Assembly (NCBI RefSeq): GCF_905371695.1
Contig: NZ_CAJPMA010000038.1
Coordinates: forward strand, 1 to 15,544
Length of the DNA stretch: 15,544 nucleotides
Direction of reading: 5' to 3'
Source of the DNA: an uncultured Campylobacter sp.
GTDB taxonomy: Bacteria > Campylobacterota > Campylobacteria > Campylobacterales > Campylobacteraceae
The notes below the pieces were generated by a model. The model was not told where the DNA came from. It made no database searches and saw nothing but the letters and a program-made list of their open reading frames with translations. The position numbers were made by a program, and so were the translations under genes. The first letter of the stretch is position 1; every line of letters begins with the position of its first letter. This document shows, piece after piece, positions 13,833 to 15,544 of the stretch.

Positions 13833-14795
13833 ATGAACGATATATTAAAAACCGCTCGCGAAGTATTGACGTTAGAGGCTAACGAGCTAACGCAAAATGC
13901 GCTAACGTTGAGTGAAAAATTCGTTAGAGCGGTTAGGACGATGTTTGACGTTAAAGGCAAAATAGTAGTAACCGGCGTAGGCAAGAGTGGGCATATCGGC
14001 GCAAAAATCGCCGCTACGCTAGCGAGTACAGGTACGCCTAGCTTTTTCTTGCACCCGACGGAGGCTATGCACGGCGATCTAGGTATGATAAGTAAGGACG
14101 ATGCGGTGTTAGCGATCAGTTTCAGCGGCGAGAGCGAAGAGGTGGTTAGAATTTTACCTCACGTTAAGCGATTCGGCGTTAAGGTCATCGGTATGGCGCG
14201 CGACGAGAGTAGTTCGCTCGGCAAATTTAGCGACGAATTTATTAAACTAAACGTAAAAAAAGAGGCTTGCCCGCTCGGCGCCGCTCCGACAAGCTCGACT
14301 ACGCTAACATTAGCGTTAGGCGATGCGTTAGCAGTATGTTTGATGAAAATGCGAAATTTTAAACAAGAAGATTTTGCGAATTTTCACCCCGGCGGATCGC
14401 TCGGCAAACGACTATTCGTAAAAGTAAAAGATATAATGAGGAGCGAAAATTTACCTATCGTTAGCGAAAACGTCAGCCTAAAAGCCGCGATAGACGCAAT
14501 GACGCACGGCAAAGTAGGTAACGTCCTACTAACTAATACAAACGGTAAGTTAGTAGCCGTACTTAGCGACGGCGATCTAAGGCGTGCGCTAATGAGCGAA
14601 AATTTCGATATAAACGATAGCGCAATCAAATACGCCACTAAAAATCCCAAAATTTTAGACGATGAAAATATGCTCGCCGTGGATGCGCTAACGCTAATCG
14701 AAAAATATAAAATTCAGCTGTTAGTCGTCGTAAAAAATAGCGTTCCGATCGGTATTTTACACATTCATGATCTAACGAGTCTAGGATTAAAATAA
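13833..14795 (+). CDS. kdsD: Arabinose-5-phosphate isomerase (KdsD/KpsF family)
   Basis: Converts ribulose 5-phosphate to arabinose 5-phosphate, the first step to the Kdo of the LPS or lipooligosaccharide core. The 320 residues have an SIS domain (about 1-195) and two CBS domains (about 203-255 and 262-320). Catalytic residues match E. coli KdsD with a constant shift of eight: Lys51 (GVGKSGH), His80 (AMHGDLGM), Glu103 (SGESEEV) and His185 (FHPGGSLGKR). The paralogues KdsD, GutQ and KpsF cannot be told apart by sequence alone. With no capsule genes around, the general LPS role is most likely. The ATG has AGGG upstream in the 8-base gap after rnj. The stop shares one base with the rluB start. 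Confidence 0.92.
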   Translation: MNDILKTAREVLTLEANELTQNALTLSEKFVRAVRTMFDVKGKIVVTGVGKSGHIGAKIAATLASTGTPSFFLHPTEAMHGDLGMISKDDAVLAISFSGESEEVVRILPHVKRFGVKVIGMARDESSSLGKFSDEFIKLNVKKEACPLGAAPTSSTTLTLALGDALAVCLMKMRNFKQEDFANFHPGGSLGKRLFVKVKDIMRSENLPIVSENVSLKAAIDAMTHGKVGNVLLTNTNGKLVAVLSDGDLRRALMSENFDINDSAIKYATKNPKILDDENMLAVDALTLIEKYKIQLLVVVKNSVPIGILHIHDLTSLGLK

Positions 14796-15544
14796 TGCAA
14801 AAAATGAGACTAAATAAATTCATATCGCATAACACGAACTATTCGCGGCGCGAGGCCGACGAGCTAATAAAACAAGGTAAAGTTAGCATAAACGGACGCG
14901 TCGTTAGCGATATGGGCATTAGCGTTAGCGACGAGGATAAGGTTAAAATCGGCGCGAGACTCGTAAAACTAAAAAAAGAATTTACGATGATCGTCTATCA
15001 CAAACAAAAAGGCGAGCTCGTAACCAAAAAAGACGACCGCGGGCGGAAGACGATATACGACAACCTACCGAGCGGATTTTCAAAATTTATGAGTATAGGG
15101 CGACTTGATTACGCTAGCGAGGGGTTGCTTTTACTAACGGACGCGCCTGCGATCGCTACCGCGCTAATGAATAGCGATATCGAGCGCGAATACTACCTAA
15201 AAATAAAAGGCGAGATTACCGAAGAAGTTAAGACGGCGATGAGAGAGGGCCTTTTTGCCGCCGACGCAACTAAAGGCGCACACGCGAAGACGGCGATAAA
15301 ATCTATGGAGTTTAAACCGTTCGTCGCATTTGACATATTCGGCGCGAGCGGCGGATATACTAAGCTTCGCGTGATGATAAACGAGGGTAAAAATCGCGAA
15401 TTACGTCGATTTTTCGGTTATTTCGACCTTGAAGTAATGGATTTAAAACGGGTAAGTTTCGGACGCGTCGATCTTGGAATGTTAAAAGAAGGCAAGTGGC
15501 GATATTTTTCAACACCCGAATACGAAGATTTAAGAGATTTTTTA
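14795..15544 (+). CDS. rluB: RsuA-family 23S rRNA pseudouridine synthase (5' part; runs off the window)
   Basis: Converts a uridine to pseudouridine in rRNA, most likely 23S U2605 if a true RluB. The frame is open from the ATG at 14795 to the window end, giving 250 residues without a stop. An S4 RNA-binding domain is at about 4-50 (RLNKFISHNTNYSRREADEL). The catalytic motif GRLDYASEGLLLLT is at 102-115 with Asp105. The later RsuA-family motif GKNRELRRFFG contributes to the fold. The first ATG (14795) has AGGA about 8 bases upstream; a second, at 14804, is too far from it. It overlaps the kdsD stop by one base, so it is translated in the same operon. RluB, RluE and RluF share these motifs. I prefer RluB from the S4 domain and from the C. 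jejuni order (Cj1709c-Cj1711c). Confidence 0.88.
   Translation, partial: MQKMRLNKFISHNTNYSRREADELIKQGKVSINGRVVSDMGISVSDEDKVKIGARLVKLKKEFTMIVYHKQKGELVTKKDDRGRKTIYDNLPSGFSKFMSIGRLDYASEGLLLLTDAPAIATALMNSDIEREYYLKIKGEITEEVKTAMREGLFAADATKGAHAKTAIKSMEFKPFVAFDIFGASGGYTKLRVMINEGKNRELRRFFGYFDLEVMDLKRVSFGRVDLGMLKEGKWRYFSTPEYEDLRDFL

Noticed and set aside
13833..15544. High frequency of CTAACG/CGTTAG-like strings in kdsD and rluB, considered as an uptake or Chi-like signal
   Set aside because: They fall in frame with Leu (CTA/TTA), Thr (ACG) and Val-Ser (GTT AGC) codons in varied contexts, so codon preference explains them; no fixed longer motif.

Overview
This window is an ordinary bacterial chromosome segment with a small accessory fringe. 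Everything points to a Campylobacter of the more G+C-rich, oral-type group (C. rectus, showae, curvus and concisus are the obvious candidates). The evidence is the family relationships of the proteins, neighbour pairs I recall from C. jejuni (RluA-type synthase, purB, nrdA; and rluB, rnj, rsmA, nucleosidase-like gene, rlmN, small hydrophobic protein), promoters with TATAAT boxes but no clear -35, and a 12-G homopolymer of the phase-variable kind. The genus is an inference; I could not run a search.

Layout. Positions 1-834 (minus) hold the 5' part of a very A+T-rich gene for a membrane-anchored coiled-coil protein that runs off the left edge. Positions 909-4827 (minus) hold nrdA and purB, and 4952-5860 (plus) an RluA-type pseudouridine synthase divergent from purB. 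Positions 5861-6310 are a gap of decayed-looking sequence that ends in a G12 tract, just before a 120-residue membrane protein (6311-6673, plus). From 10598 leftwards to 6718 runs one minus-strand operon: hisF, a nucleoside-phosphorylase-like gene, rlmN, a 34-residue membrane protein, and two coupled genes of unknown function. From 10718 rightwards runs a plus-strand operon: rsmA, rnj (RNase J), kdsD and rluB, the last cut by the right edge.

How the genes fit together. Most are housekeeping: dNTP synthesis (nrdA), purine synthesis (purB), histidine synthesis (hisF), LPS Kdo synthesis (kdsD), and a strong theme of RNA modification and decay (an RluA-type enzyme, rlmN, rsmA, rnj, rluB). The accessory content sits at the far left and between the RluA gene and rlmN.

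The most striking non-genic signal is a pair of identical 16-bp palindromes, TGTTCCACGTGGAACA, at 5625-5640 and 9395-9410. They lie in two unrelated genes and different reading frames, and match the bacterial parS (ParB-binding) consensus with one mismatch. The second is the G12 tract at 6262-6273, which probably switches the downstream membrane protein. I see no tRNA, rRNA, CRISPR, insertion sequence or prophage gene.
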